Below, piece by piece: positions 19,200 through 29,219 of a stretch of DNA of 64,000 bases. Origin of the DNA: Saccharospirillum impatiens DSM 12546 (GTDB taxonomy: Bacteria; Pseudomonadota; Gammaproteobacteria; Pseudomonadales; Natronospirillaceae); the NCBI RefSeq assembly GCF_000423605.1, contig NZ_AUIH01000007.1:62001-126000 (forward strand). The letters run 5' to 3'. Both the position numbers and the translations under genes were made by a program. The notes under the pieces are model-generated. The model ran no database searches. It was not told where the DNA came from and saw only the letters and a list, made by a program, of their open reading frames with translations. Every line of letters begins with the position of its first letter. Position 1 is the stretch's first letter.

Positions 19200-19409
19200 T
19201 TACTCTTCCAGTTCGTCCAGGATCGACGGTGTAATCTTTTTCCCGGCGATTTCACGCAGGGCAATGACCGTTGGTTTGTCATTTTCGATCGGTACCAGAG
19301 GCTCAGCGCCATCGTTGGCAATCTGGCGGGCACGCTTGCTGGCGACCATGATCAGTTCAAAACGATTTGCCACGTTTTCCAGGCAATCTTCAACAGTGAC
19401 TCGAGCCAT
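19200..19409 (-). CDS. rpoZ: RNA polymerase omega subunit
   Basis: Small subunit aiding assembly of RNA polymerase and part of the ppGpp binding site. The 69-residue product ([19 protein letters not shown], then [12 protein letters not shown] and ending ILDELEE) is a clear match. The ATG is preceded by AGGAGAC; a TTG directly before it is not needed. Gene order gmk-rpoZ-spoT is conserved in gammaproteobacteria. Confidence 0.96.
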   Translation of the reverse strand: MARVTVEDCLENVANRFELIMVASKRARQIANDGAEPLVPIENDKPTVIALREIAGKKITPSILDELEE

Positions 19410-19506
19410 CAAGGTCTCCTACGGGTGATATAGCCATTACGGACGCGGGATTGTACGCCGATTAAGCAAAAGCTCAAGGGGCGGCAACCGGTTAACCACT
19501 GATCAC

Positions 19507-20178
<672 letters not shown>

Positions 20179-20386
20179 CTATGACATGCCTTATAGGTGG
20201 GGGCCGACTTCAGGCCGTGGATTATAAGCCGTTTTAGTAAGCGGGGCGAACCCGGTTCTCTGGCATAAGAAGTAGACCGTGGTAGGCTGTTAAACAGCAC
20301 GACCCATTGAAAGCAAGCCGGTAAGCTGTGGTGCAAAGCTTCCCCTGACATGTCAGAGACGGGCAGGGTGCATAAAGGAGAGGTAT

Positions 20387-23300
20387 GTGAGTGCAGTAAC
20401 AACGCCAGAGTCACCCAATTTTGGCTTTCTCAAGGAACATGACCCTCTATTCGCCGAACTTGGACAGGCGGCGGAAAATGCCTTCTCCAGTGACCCGAAC
20501 ACCTCTCTCATCAAGCTGCGACAGCTTGGCGAAGCCCTGGCCCAGCACCTGGCCGCTCAGTCCGGCCTCGAATTTGACGAACAGACCTCCCAATCCGACC
20601 TACTCTACCGCTTGAATCGCGAGCTGCGGCTTGAACCTCAGGTCAAAGAGCTGTTCCACACGCTGCGCATCGAGGGCAATAAAGCGACCCACCAGTTTCG
20701 CACCCGGCACAAAGAGGCAATGGACGGGTTGAAACTCGGGCGGGAGCTGGCCATCTGGTTTCATCGTTCCTTTGGCAAAGCGGGCACCAATTTCAAGCCA
20801 GGTCCTTTTGTCGCACCGGCCGATCCCAGCACCGAGCTGAGACAACTCCACAACGATATCGAGAAGTTGCGCCACGAACTGCAGCAGGCCAACACCGAGC
20901 TGGACAGCAGCCAGCAACTGAGCGAACTGGTCGCGCGGGAAAAGGACGAATTCGAAGCCCTGGCGCACGCCATGGATGAAGAGTCCCGGGCGCTGGCGGA
21001 ACAAGCCCGCACCCATGAGCAGGCCCTCTCACAACAGCAAAGCCTGTATGAGCAAAAGATCAAAGCGTTACAAACGCAACTGAACAGCCAGGGCGAATCA
21101 ACGGTAAAAGAACACCAGCAAAAGGTCGCCCAGCAAACCAAAGCGGCCAGCGATACCCTGGTATTGAACGAAGAACTCACCCGCTTACTGATCGACCAGC
21201 AACTCGTCGAAGCCGGCTGGGAGGCCGACAGCCAGGAACTCACTTACCAAAAGGGTGCACGCCCCGAAAAAGGCACCTACCGGGCCATCGCCGAATGGCC
21301 TACCGAAAGCCAGGGTAAAAAAGGCCGCGCCGATTACATGCTGTTCGCCGGGCTCGTGCCCATCGCCGTAGTCGAAGCCAAGAAAGAAAACGCCAATGTT
21401 GCCGGTAAAATCGACCAGGCGGAGCGGTACAGCAAAGGCATGAAGGTAACGCCGCCACTGCTGGGTGCCTGGGAATTGACGGGCCGAACCATCGCCTGGC
21501 CTGCCGAAGAAGAGGGCCATTTCACCGTACCCTTTGTGTATTCCTGTAACGGTCGGCCTTTTGTTCCTCAGCTTAAAGAGCAATCCGGCACCTGGTTCCG
21601 GGATGTGCGGAACCCCAGCAATACCCGCCGCGCATTGCACCACTTCCATACGCCCGGCGGATTACTCGATTTGCTGGAACGCGACAAGGAAAATGCCGAA
21701 AAACTGCTCAAACAGGAGCCTTTCGGCTACCTGAAACTGCGCGATTACCAGCAAAATGCCATTATCGCCACCGAAAACGCGCTGTCTCACGGCAGTCGGT
21801 CCGCCCTGCTGGCTATGGCCACCGGGACCGGTAAAACCCACACCATCATCGGCCTGATGTATCGCTTTCTGAAAGCCGAGCGCTTTCGACGCATTCTGTT
21901 TCTGGTCGACCGCACGGCCCTTGGTCAGCAAGCCATCGATGCATTTAACGAGGCCCCACTTGAACAGAGCCACACCCTGAGCACCATTTACAACGTTGCT
22001 GAGCTTGGCGACATGGCCGCCGAAGCGGAAACCCGGGTGCAGGTCGCCACGGTTCAGGCCATGGTAAAACGCATCTTCATGAGCGATGCACCGCCGCCGA
22101 TCGACCAGTTCGACTGCATCATCATCGACGAAGCCCACCGGGGCTACACCCTCGACCAGGACATGACCGAGGGCGAGCTCGCCACGCGCGATACCAGCCA
22201 GTACATCTCCAGCTACCGGCGCGTGCTCGATTATTTCGACGCCGTCAAAATCGGCCTGACCGCCACCCCGGCCAAACACACCAGCGATATCTTCGGCAAA
22301 CCGGTGTACACCTACTCCTACCGCGAAGCCGTGGCCGACGACTGGCTGATCGACCACGAACCACCGATCCGCTATGAAACCCTGCTCACTCAGAACGGCA
22401 TTCAGTTCGAGAAGGGCAAGCCCGTTGAGGTAATCAACACCCAAACACGCGAGATCGATACCACCGAGCTCGAAGACGAACTGACCTTCGAGGTCGATAC
22501 CTTCAACCGCAAAGTCATCAACGCGAATTTCAACCGGGTGATTTGCGAACAACTGGTGCAGGAACTGGACCCGTTCGGCGACGAAAAGACCCTGATCTTC
22601 TGCGCCACCGACCTGCACGCCGACATGGTCAAAACCGAGCTTGATACCGCCTTCAAAGCCCTCTACAACGGCAGCTATAACCAAGCCGCTGTCGCCAAGA
22701 TCACCGGCCAGAGCGACAAGGTGAACCAGCTGATTCGCCGCTACAAGAACGAGCGTTACCCCAGCATCGCCATCACGGTCGACCTGCTCACCACCGGCAT
22801 CGACGTGCCGCCCATCTGCCACCTGGTGTTCATGCGCCGCATCCGTTCGCGCATTCTGTACGAGCAAATGATCGGCCGCGCCACCCGCCGCTGCGATAAA
22901 ATCGGCAAGACCGTCTTCCGCATCTACGACCCGGTCGACATCTATGCCGCCCTACAAGACGTGAACACCATGAAACCCCTGGTGAAAGACCCGAACATCA
23001 CCCTGGAACAACTGGTGAACGAACTCACTGACGACGCCCAGCTTGAAGCAGCCCTAAACAGCCCGGGCGAACAAGGCGACGAAAGCCAGGCCGATGTCGT
23101 GCTCAGCCAGCTCAGCCAGAAACTCATGCGCGTACTGCGCAAGGCCGACAACAAAGCCGAATCGAAACCCGCGCTCCGGCAAAAGCTCGACGACCTGCAC
23201 GAGCTCTGGGGCGTTGAACCCAAGTCGCTGCACCAGCACCTTCACCAACTGGGTCCGCGCCAGGCTTCCGAGTTCATTCGCGAGCACAGTGGCCTGCTGA

Positions 23301-23911
23301 ACCAGTTGGAAGACGTTAAAGCCCTGGCTGGCAGCGACTACATGCCGCTGATCTCCCAGCACGACGACGAAATACGGGATCGAACCCAGAGCTACGGCGA
23401 ACACCAACGCCCGGAAGACTACCTCGACAGCTTTAACCAGTTCATCCGGGACCAGCTCAACCAATCCGCTGCCTTGTCAGTCGTCGTCAACAAGCCCCGT
23501 GACCTCACGCGGGAGCAGCTGAAGGAAATTCGGCTCCTGCTCGACAACAACGGCTATTCGGAAGCGAACCTGCAAAGCGCCGTGCGCAACCAGACCAACA
23601 AAGACATCGCCGCCAGCATTGTCGGCCACATTCGCCGCGCCGCCCTGGGTGAAGCCCTGAAACCCTTCGAACAGCGTGTAGCCGAAGCAATGGACCGCAT
23701 TTACACCCAGCACAGCTGGACCCCCAACCAGCTCAAATGGCTGCAACGGCTGGCCCAGCAACTGGTGCACGAAGTCATCATCGACCGGGCTTTCGTCAAC
23801 CACCGCTTTGCCGACGACGGCGGCGCGAAACAAATGGATAAGGTGCTGGGTGAGCAGTTGGATACCGTGCTGGAGGAAGTGAATGAGGCACTGTGGCCAA
23901 ATGCAGGGTAA
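20387..23911 (+). CDS. hsdR: Type I restriction enzyme R subunit (EcoEI-like)
   Basis: ATP-driven DNA translocase and nuclease of the type I restriction complex. Domain order over 1174 residues: DUF4145-like N-terminus (about 20-130), long coiled coil (150-265), PD-(D/E)xK nuclease region with RADYMLF and VVEAKKE (about 300-345), helicase with Walker A MATGTGKTHT near 476 and DEAH near 578, helicase motif VI region QMIGRATRR, and an EcoEI-type C-terminal domain. GTG start preceded by GGAGAGG. First gene of the island; a 12-base palindrome (ctgacatgtcag, 20345-20356) lies in its leader. The cognate hsdM and hsdS follow after the abiF-like unit. Confidence 0.95.
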   Translation: MSAVTTPESPNFGFLKEHDPLFAELGQAAENAFSSDPNTSLIKLRQLGEALAQHLAAQSGLEFDEQTSQSDLLYRLNRELRLEPQVKELFHTLRIEGNKATHQFRTRHKEAMDGLKLGRELAIWFHRSFGKAGTNFKPGPFVAPADPSTELRQLHNDIEKLRHELQQANTELDSSQQLSELVAREKDEFEALAHAMDEESRALAEQARTHEQALSQQQSLYEQKIKALQTQLNSQGESTVKEHQQKVAQQTKAASDTLVLNEELTRLLIDQQLVEAGWEADSQELTYQKGARPEKGTYRAIAEWPTESQGKKGRADYMLFAGLVPIAVVEAKKENANVAGKIDQAERYSKGMKVTPPLLGAWELTGRTIAWPAEEEGHFTVPFVYSCNGRPFVPQLKEQSGTWFRDVRNPSNTRRALHHFHTPGGLLDLLERDKENAEKLLKQEPFGYLKLRDYQQNAIIATENALSHGSRSALLAMATGTGKTHTIIGLMYRFLKAERFRRILFLVDRTALGQQAIDAFNEAPLEQSHTLSTIYNVAELGDMAAEAETRVQVATVQAMVKRIFMSDAPPPIDQFDCIIIDEAHRGYTLDQDMTEGELATRDTSQYISSYRRVLDYFDAVKIGLTATPAKHTSDIFGKPVYTYSYREAVADDWLIDHEPPIRYETLLTQNGIQFEKGKPVEVINTQTREIDTTELEDELTFEVDTFNRKVINANFNRVICEQLVQELDPFGDEKTLIFCATDLHADMVKTELDTAFKALYNGSYNQAAVAKITGQSDKVNQLIRRYKNERYPSIAITVDLLTTGIDVPPICHLVFMRRIRSRILYEQMIGRATRRCDKIGKTVFRIYDPVDIYAALQDVNTMKPLVKDPNITLEQLVNELTDDAQLEAALNSPGEQGDESQADVVLSQLSQKLMRVLRKADNKAESKPALRQKLDDLHELWGVEPKSLHQHLHQLGPRQASEFIREHSGLLNQLEDVKALAGSDYMPLISQHDDEIRDRTQSYGEHQRPEDYLDSFNQFIRDQLNQSAALSVVVNKPRDLTREQLKEIRLLLDNNGYSEANLQSAVRNQTNKDIAASIVGHIRRAALGEALKPFEQRVAEAMDRIYTQHSWTPNQLKWLQRLAQQLVHEVIIDRAFVNHRFADDGGAKQMDKVLGEQLDTVLEEVNEALWPNAG

Positions 23912-23916
23912 TCATG

Positions 23917-23994
23917 ACATGTATAGAAAATGCGAAAATCTATACATGTTGATGTACACATACCTGAAAATCGTGATTTTCTATACAGGTTTCC
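23917..23994. promoter_or_regulatory. Two related palindromes downstream of hsdR
   Basis: The first palindrome has arms acatgtatag (23917-23926) and ctatacatgt (23940-23949). The second, at about 23963-23991, reads acctg...caggt around a gaaaatc-gt-gattttc core. Both share the words tatag/ctata and aaaat. They lie between hsdR and the small RNA promoter and look like operators for a dimeric repressor, or as a hairpin ending hsdR mRNA. Confidence 0.5.
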
Positions 23995-24008
23995 TTCGCA
24001 GCATTGGC

Positions 24009-24037
24009 TTGATTAACGCCCTTAGGGTCGCTATAGT
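24009..24037 (+). promoter_or_regulatory. Sigma-70-like promoter of the small RNA
   Basis: TTGATT (24009-24014), a 17-base spacer, then TATAGT (24032-24037). Each hexamer matches consensus at four or more positions and spacing is ideal. Predicted start of transcription is near 24044, just before the structured RNA. Confidence 0.65.
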
Positions 24038-24043
24038 TTCCGG

Positions 24044-24103
24044 TAACACACCCGCCAAGCCTATGGTTGCTTGCAACTACGCTCAAATCGCGCGGGTTTT
24101 TTT
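24044..24103 (+). ncRNA. Small RNA of abiF type, upstream of HEPN gene
   Basis: A predicted transcript of about 60 nt. The sequence shows an outer stem acccgc (24050-24055) with gcgggt (24092-24097) followed by seven T residues, an inner hairpin gttg-CUUG-caac (24066-24077), and a competing pairing caagc (24056-24060) with gcttg (24069-24073) that could allow alternative folds or a pseudoknot. It stands 38 bases before an Abi_2 gene. A conserved structured RNA class, the abiF RNA motif, is known from comparative genomics next to such genes, and the position, size and terminator fit it. The family assignment needs a covariance-model match. It could act as an RNA antitoxin; that is inference. 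Confidence 0.6.
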
Positions 24104-24141
24104 ATGCCTGCCATTCGCCAGTGCGTCAGTGAGATAAGGCG

Positions 24142-25134
24142 ATGATAACCTTTAATAAACCCGCCATTTCCCCAGACGAACAAGTCGCCCTGTTGGAAGA
24201 CCGGGGTCTTACCATAAACGATCGTACCGGGGCGCAGGCATTTCTGCGATCGGTCAGTTTCTTTCGCCTTACGCCTTACATGCGCCCTTTTCAGCTAGAC
24301 AGCAACCACCAATTCGTACCCGGAACGGGCTTTCGCCAACTGGCAGAGCTTTATGACTTTGACCGGCGTTTGCGGCTGTTGGTTATGGACGCTATTGAAC
24401 GCGCTGAGGTGGCAACCCGAGCACAAATCAGTAACCACATGGGGGCCAACTATGGCAGCCATTGGTATTTGCATTCAGACCATTTCAAAAATCAACACCC
24501 ACAGACCCGCCTCTTGGATGATATCCGTGAAAAACAGCAACATCAGTTGCGCGACTTCCAACGGGAATGCACACGGATTGACCAGCTCAGAGCCTCTCCC
24601 GCCCGCAAACAGGCTCTCAAGCAACGACGCCAGAAAGAAAGCTATGCTCGACACTACGTCCTTACCTATACAGAGCCAGAGCTGATGCCTAACTGGGCTA
24701 TGCTGGAGGAAATCACGCTGGGCACGCTCTCGCACCTTTACAAAAACCTGAGCCGCGACAGTGACAAGAAAGCCATTGCCAGAGCGCTGGCGCTCGAAGC
24801 GCCCCTGTTAGAATCCTGGCTGCACACGCTAACGGTTGTTCGCAACATCTGCGCGCACCACAGCCGCCTGTGGAACCGGGAGCTGGGCATCAAACCCGCA
24901 ACACCCAAAAGCCCAAGAGTTTTATGGCCCTCGTACCTTAAAGACGACACCCGATCACTGCACACTCGAATAGCGGTGATATTGCCCATACTGCAGCACT
25001 TTATGTTGCACTGTGCACCACACGCCAGCTGGAAACAGCGACTATTCGAGCTGTGTGCGGAATTCCCTGACATTCCCCTGCAAGCTATGGGCCTGCCTAT
25101 AACCTGGCAAAACGATGCCTTTTGGCAGCAATAA
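24142..25134 (+). CDS. AbiF/AbiD-type abortive infection protein (Abi_2, HEPN)
   Basis: Predicted phage-defence ribonuclease of 330 residues in the Abi_2 family. It opens with FNKPAISPDEQVALLEDRGL and contains the family core SVSFFRLTPYMRPF and LYDFDRRLRLLVMDAIERAEVATRAQI. The C-terminal half has RNICAHHSRLWNRE, an R-x4-H motif as in HEPN RNase active sites. It lies inside the type I RM operon, between hsdR and hsdM, with only 19 bases to hsdM. The adjacent small RNA probably belongs to it. No membrane segments. Confidence 0.85.
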   Translation: MITFNKPAISPDEQVALLEDRGLTINDRTGAQAFLRSVSFFRLTPYMRPFQLDSNHQFVPGTGFRQLAELYDFDRRLRLLVMDAIERAEVATRAQISNHMGANYGSHWYLHSDHFKNQHPQTRLLDDIREKQQHQLRDFQRECTRIDQLRASPARKQALKQRRQKESYARHYVLTYTEPELMPNWAMLEEITLGTLSHLYKNLSRDSDKKAIARALALEAPLLESWLHTLTVVRNICAHHSRLWNRELGIKPATPKSPRVLWPSYLKDDTRSLHTRIAVILPILQHFMLHCAPHASWKQRLFELCAEFPDIPLQAMGLPITWQNDAFWQQ

Positions 25135-25153
25135 CCCAATTACTGAGAAACCC

Positions 25154-26815
25154 ATGACCAACAACGACATCGTCCAAAAGCTCTGGAACCTCTGCGACGT
25201 CCTGCGGGACGACGGCATCAACTACTCGGACTATGTGACCGAACTGGTCCTGTTGCTGTTCATTAAAATGGTGCACGAAAACACCGAAGCCGGCACCCTG
25301 AAAAAACACCCCCTCCCCGAAGGCTGCCGCTGGGCCGACCTGAACAATAAAGGTGGCATCAACCTGCTGAACGACTACAAGCGCATACTGCTCAGCCTCT
25401 CTACCGGCCGAGACGGCGACGGCACCGAAGTGCACAACGACCCGCTGATCAGCGCCATTTACGCCGATGCCCAAACCCGGCTGCGCGAACCCCGCCACCT
25501 GGAACAGATGATCAAAACACTCGACCAGATCGACTGGTTCAGCGCCCAGAAAGACGGCCTGGGGGATCTGTACGAAGGCCTGCTGGAAAAGAACGCCAAC
25601 GAAACCAAATCCGGTGCTGGCCAGTACTTCACCCCGCGTGCGCTGATCAACACCATGGTGCAGTGCCTGAAGCCCCAACCCGGCGAGCGCATACAAGACC
25701 CGGCCGCTGGCACCGGCGGCTTCTTAATCGCCGCGCACGAATACATCAAAAGCCAGACCGACGATCTCTATGAACTGACCGCCAAAGACAAAACCTTCCA
25801 GACCACCCAAGCCTACACCGGCATTGAACTGGTGCCCGGCACCCGTCGACTGGCACTGATGAACTGCCTGTTGCACGGCATGGAAGGCGACGAAGAAGGC
25901 GTGATTCACCTCGGCAACGCCCTCGGCCAACAGGGCGCGAACCTGAGCAAAGCCGACATCATTCTCGCCAACCCACCGTTCGGCACCAGCAAGGGCGGCG
26001 ATGCCAGCATCACCCGCGACGACCTCACCTACAAGACCAGCAACAAACAACTGGCCTTCCTGCAGCACATCTACCGCAACCTCAAACCCGGTGGCCGCGC
26101 CGCCGTAGTGTTGCCAGACAACGTGCTGTTTGAAGCCGGTGTCGGCACCGACGTGCGACGGGACCTGATGCACAAGTGCAACCTGCACACCATTCTGCGC
26201 CTGCCCACCGGCATCTTTTACGCCCAGGGCGTGAAAACCAACGTGCTGTTCTTCACCAAAGGCAGCGCTAAAGACAAGCATCAGGAAGAAAACAGCACCG
26301 AGAACGTCTGGGTCTACGACCTGCGCACTAACATGCCCAGCTTTGGCAAACGCACCCCCTTCGGCGAACCGCACCTCAAACCTTTTGAAGCCGTCTTTGC
26401 TCCCCTCGCCGCTTCCGGGGGAGAGGGGGAGGCAGCGCAAGCCGCCCATCCAAAAGGCCGCACCGAAGGCGAATGGAGCTTCCATTCCGACAAAATCGAC
26501 CTTCCGGAAGCCGCCAAAGCCACCGACGAAAACCAGGGCGTTGATGAACGGATGATTCACAGCCGCTGGCGGTGTTTCTCGCGTGAATGGATAGCCGACA
26601 ACAAAGGCGACTCGCTCGATATTGCCTGGTTGAAAGACAGTGACAGTGTGGATGCCGCTAACTTGCCAGAGCCGAGTGTGCTGGCCGGTGAGGCGATGAC
26701 TGAGTTGGTGCAGGCATTGGGCGAATTGGATGGGTTGATGCGGGAGTTGGGGGCTGAGGAGGAGGCTGATGGGCAGCGAATACTTTTGAAAGAAGTTCTG
26801 GGTGAGACTCAATGA
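25154..26815 (+). CDS. hsdM: Type I modification methyltransferase M subunit
   Basis: Adenine-N6 methyltransferase subunit of 553 residues. N-terminal helical domain (about 1-140), QYFTPRALI entry, SAM loop DPAAGTGGFL near residue 183, and catalytic NPPF near 273. The ATG at 25154 gives the usual MTNNDIVQKLWNLCDVLRDDG start; the in-frame upstream codons overlap the end of the Abi gene. A short in-frame stretch around residues 415-435 (26400-26455, SGGEGEAAQA) looks inserted and is encoded by a GC-rich inverted repeat. Overlaps hsdS by ATGA. Confidence 0.95.
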   Translation: MTNNDIVQKLWNLCDVLRDDGINYSDYVTELVLLLFIKMVHENTEAGTLKKHPLPEGCRWADLNNKGGINLLNDYKRILLSLSTGRDGDGTEVHNDPLISAIYADAQTRLREPRHLEQMIKTLDQIDWFSAQKDGLGDLYEGLLEKNANETKSGAGQYFTPRALINTMVQCLKPQPGERIQDPAAGTGGFLIAAHEYIKSQTDDLYELTAKDKTFQTTQAYTGIELVPGTRRLALMNCLLHGMEGDEEGVIHLGNALGQQGANLSKADIILANPPFGTSKGGDASITRDDLTYKTSNKQLAFLQHIYRNLKPGGRAAVVLPDNVLFEAGVGTDVRRDLMHKCNLHTILRLPTGIFYAQGVKTNVLFFTKGSAKDKHQEENSTENVWVYDLRTNMPSFGKRTPFGEPHLKPFEAVFAPLAASGGEGEAAQAAHPKGRTEGEWSFHSDKIDLPEAAKATDENQGVDERMIHSRWRCFSREWIADNKGDSLDIAWLKDSDSVDAANLPEPSVLAGEAMTELVQALGELDGLMRELGAEEEADGQRILLKEVLGETQ

Positions 26816-28182
26816 CTAACAGCTTCAACCCCGCTGGGTGGTACTCTACGACATTGGGTAGTATTGCCACATGGGGCTCCGGCGGTACCCCTTCACGGAA
26901 GAACCCTGAATATTACGGTGGAGATGTCCCTTGGGTTAAAACAGGTGATCTCGGCCCAAAGGTCCTGTCTACTGCGAGTGAGTACATCACAGAACTCGGC
27001 GTTAAGAAGTCCAGTGCCAAGTACTTTCCAAAAGGGTCGGTAGCGATAGCCATGTATGGCGCAACTATAGGAAAGACCTCGATCCTTGGCTTTGATGCAA
27101 CGACAAATCAGGCATGTGGGGTCGGTCTGCCAATACCGGAGATAACCGATAGTAAATTCCTGTATTACTTACTGCGAAACGAAAAGGATGCTTTCATTGC
27201 CAAAGGAAAAGGAGGTGCGCAACCGAATATTTCTCAAACTCTGATTAAAGAGCATTCGATTGCCCTCCCACCCCTCGCCGAACAAAAAGTCATCGCCGAC
27301 AAACTCGACACCCTGCTGGCCCAGGTCGAAAACACCAAAGCCCGCCTCGAACGCATCCCGCAAATCCTCAAACGCTTTCGCCAGTCCGTGCTGGCTGCGG
27401 CGGTTAGTGGGCGGTTACTAGGCGAGGGCGAGGCATATAAGTTAAACTGGCCGTCATTAAATTTGGCGAAACTCTGTATCAGTGCGTTTGATGGACCGTT
27501 TGGTTCTAAACTCAAATCATCAGACTACACAAGTACCGGCATTGGTGTCGTTCGGCTTGAGAATATCAAGCACCTATATTTTGACAGAACCAAGAAAACT
27601 TTCGTTAGCGAAGAGAAGTACCACTCACTGGAGAAAAATAAGCTTGAAAAAGACGATGTGCTGTTTTCATCCTTTGTAGATGAGGAGATCCGCGCTTGTC
27701 TATTTCCATTTGATAATCAGCGATTTATCAATAAGGCCGATTGTTTTTGTCTTCGAATTGACACTGAGATGGCCGTACCTAAGTTCTTCCTGTATGTGAT
27801 CACATCACAATTTGCTTACACGCAAATAAAGGAACATGTTCAGGGGGTTACACGCCCTAGAGTTAACTTAAAGATCTTAAAGTCATTAGAGTTTCTAGTC
27901 CCTCCCATTTCAGAGCAGAAAGAAATCGTCCGCCAAGTAGACCAACTCTTCACCCAAGCCGACCGCATCGAACAACAAGTCAATAACGCCCTTGCCCGAG
28001 TCAACAACCTAGCCCAGTCCATCCTCGCCAAAGCCTTCCGGGGTGAACTCACCGAACAGTGGCGCAAAGACAACCCAGACCTGATCAGTGGCGAGAACAG
28101 CGCCGAGGCTTTACTGGAACGCATCAAAGCAGAGCGAGCTGAGGCGAAGCCCGCCAAACGCTCAAGGAAAGCAAGTGCATAA
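26812..28182 (+). CDS. hsdS: Type I specificity S subunit
   Basis: Sets the DNA target of the complex. 456 residues with two target recognition domains (about 5-155 and 210-365), each followed by a conserved coiled-coil spacer (LPPLAEQKVIADKLDTLLAQ and VPPISEQKEIVRQVDQLFTQ). The two domains are visibly richer in A+T than the spacers and the rest of the operon, as expected for exchangeable recognition domains. The target is therefore bipartite but cannot be read by eye. Confidence 0.95.
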   Translation: MTNSFNPAGWYSTTLGSIATWGSGGTPSRKNPEYYGGDVPWVKTGDLGPKVLSTASEYITELGVKKSSAKYFPKGSVAIAMYGATIGKTSILGFDATTNQACGVGLPIPEITDSKFLYYLLRNEKDAFIAKGKGGAQPNISQTLIKEHSIALPPLAEQKVIADKLDTLLAQVENTKARLERIPQILKRFRQSVLAAAVSGRLLGEGEAYKLNWPSLNLAKLCISAFDGPFGSKLKSSDYTSTGIGVVRLENIKHLYFDRTKKTFVSEEKYHSLEKNKLEKDDVLFSSFVDEEIRACLFPFDNQRFINKADCFCLRIDTEMAVPKFFLYVITSQFAYTQIKEHVQGVTRPRVNLKILKSLEFLVPPISEQKEIVRQVDQLFTQADRIEQQVNNALARVNNLAQSILAKAFRGELTEQWRKDNPDLISGENSAEALLERIKAERAEAKPAKRSRKASA

Positions 28183-28213
28183 CCACCGCAATCACTAACA
28201 GGGAGTTTCAACA

Positions 28214-29077
28214 ATGGACCAACAATTACAGCAACTGCATCACAGCTTGAACCAGCGGCTGCAACGGCCAGACGAGCAATCGGATATCGAGTTCTGGTTT
28301 GCCCGGGACTTGCAGCAGCCACTTGGCTACGCGCGCTGGGAGAATTTTCTCACGGTGATCAATAAGGCCATAGCGGCTTGCACCGGCACGGGAATAGCGG
28401 TTGAGCATCATTTTCGTGGCGTCACGAAAATGATCGCGCTCGGCAAGGGTGCGGAGCGCCCGGTAGACGATTTCATGCTCACCCGTTACGCCTGCTATCT
28501 GATCGCCCAGAACGGCGATGCAAGGAAGTCTGAAATCGCCTTTGCTCAAAGCTATTTCGCCGTCCAGACCCGTAAGCAGGAGATCATTGAAGACCGTATG
28601 AAGCTGCAGGCCCGAATGGAAGCCCGAGACCGCCTGCGTGAATCGGAAAAGGCATTATCACAGAGTATTTATGAGCGAGGTGTCGACGATACCGGGTTTG
28701 GCCGAATTCGATCAATGGGCGACAAAGCGTTATTCGGTGGCCGTACCACGCAAGCCATGAAGGAGCGCTATGGCATCGTGAAAGCCAGACCGTTAGCCGA
28801 CTTTTTGCCAACCCTGACCATAGCGGCCAAGAATCTGGCTACTGAGATGACTAACCATAATGTGAATCAAGATGACCTTCAGGGCGAGCAGGCCATCACC
28901 CGTGAACATGTGCAGAATAACACCAGCGTCAGAGGCATGCTTGATCAGCGTGGCATTCAGCCAGAACAACTGCCTGCAGAGGAAGACCTTAAAAAGCTGG
29001 AACGAAGGGTCAAGGCAGAGGAAAAGAAGCTAAGCAAACAAACGCCGGGCTTGCCCAAGGGGGATGAGACCTCCTAA
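28214..29077 (+). CDS. dinD: DinD-like DNA damage-inducible protein
   Basis: 287 residues matching the DinD family (DIEFWFARDLQQPLGYARWENF, HHFRGVTKMIALGKGAERPVDD, RYACYLIAQNGD). E. coli DinD is SOS-induced and inhibits RecA filament activities; homologues often accompany type I RM operons and may limit self-damage. It lies 31 bases after hsdS and has no LexA box (CTG-N10-CAG) in that gap, so here it probably follows hsd transcription. Confidence 0.85.
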   Translation: MDQQLQQLHHSLNQRLQRPDEQSDIEFWFARDLQQPLGYARWENFLTVINKAIAACTGTGIAVEHHFRGVTKMIALGKGAERPVDDFMLTRYACYLIAQNGDARKSEIAFAQSYFAVQTRKQEIIEDRMKLQARMEARDRLRESEKALSQSIYERGVDDTGFGRIRSMGDKALFGGRTTQAMKERYGIVKARPLADFLPTLTIAAKNLATEMTNHNVNQDDLQGEQAITREHVQNNTSVRGMLDQRGIQPEQLPAEEDLKKLERRVKAEEKKLSKQTPGLPKGDETS

Positions 29078-29219
29078 GCCTCATGCGAGTTATGTGGGGT
29101 ACAACTGGTCAGCGCTTTATTCCTTTTCCAGGCCAAAAAGCGTTAACACTGAGTCATAAGACACAGTGTGCTAGTATTTACAGGCTTAGTTCAGTTACAC
29201 CATCATTGACAGGTGGCTC

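Noticed and set aside
21662..22867. 401-codon minus-strand open frame
   Set aside because: Antisense to the HsdR helicase core; no recognisable features.
25724..26812. 362-codon minus-strand open frame
   Set aside because: Antisense to hsdM; shadow of a GC-rich gene.
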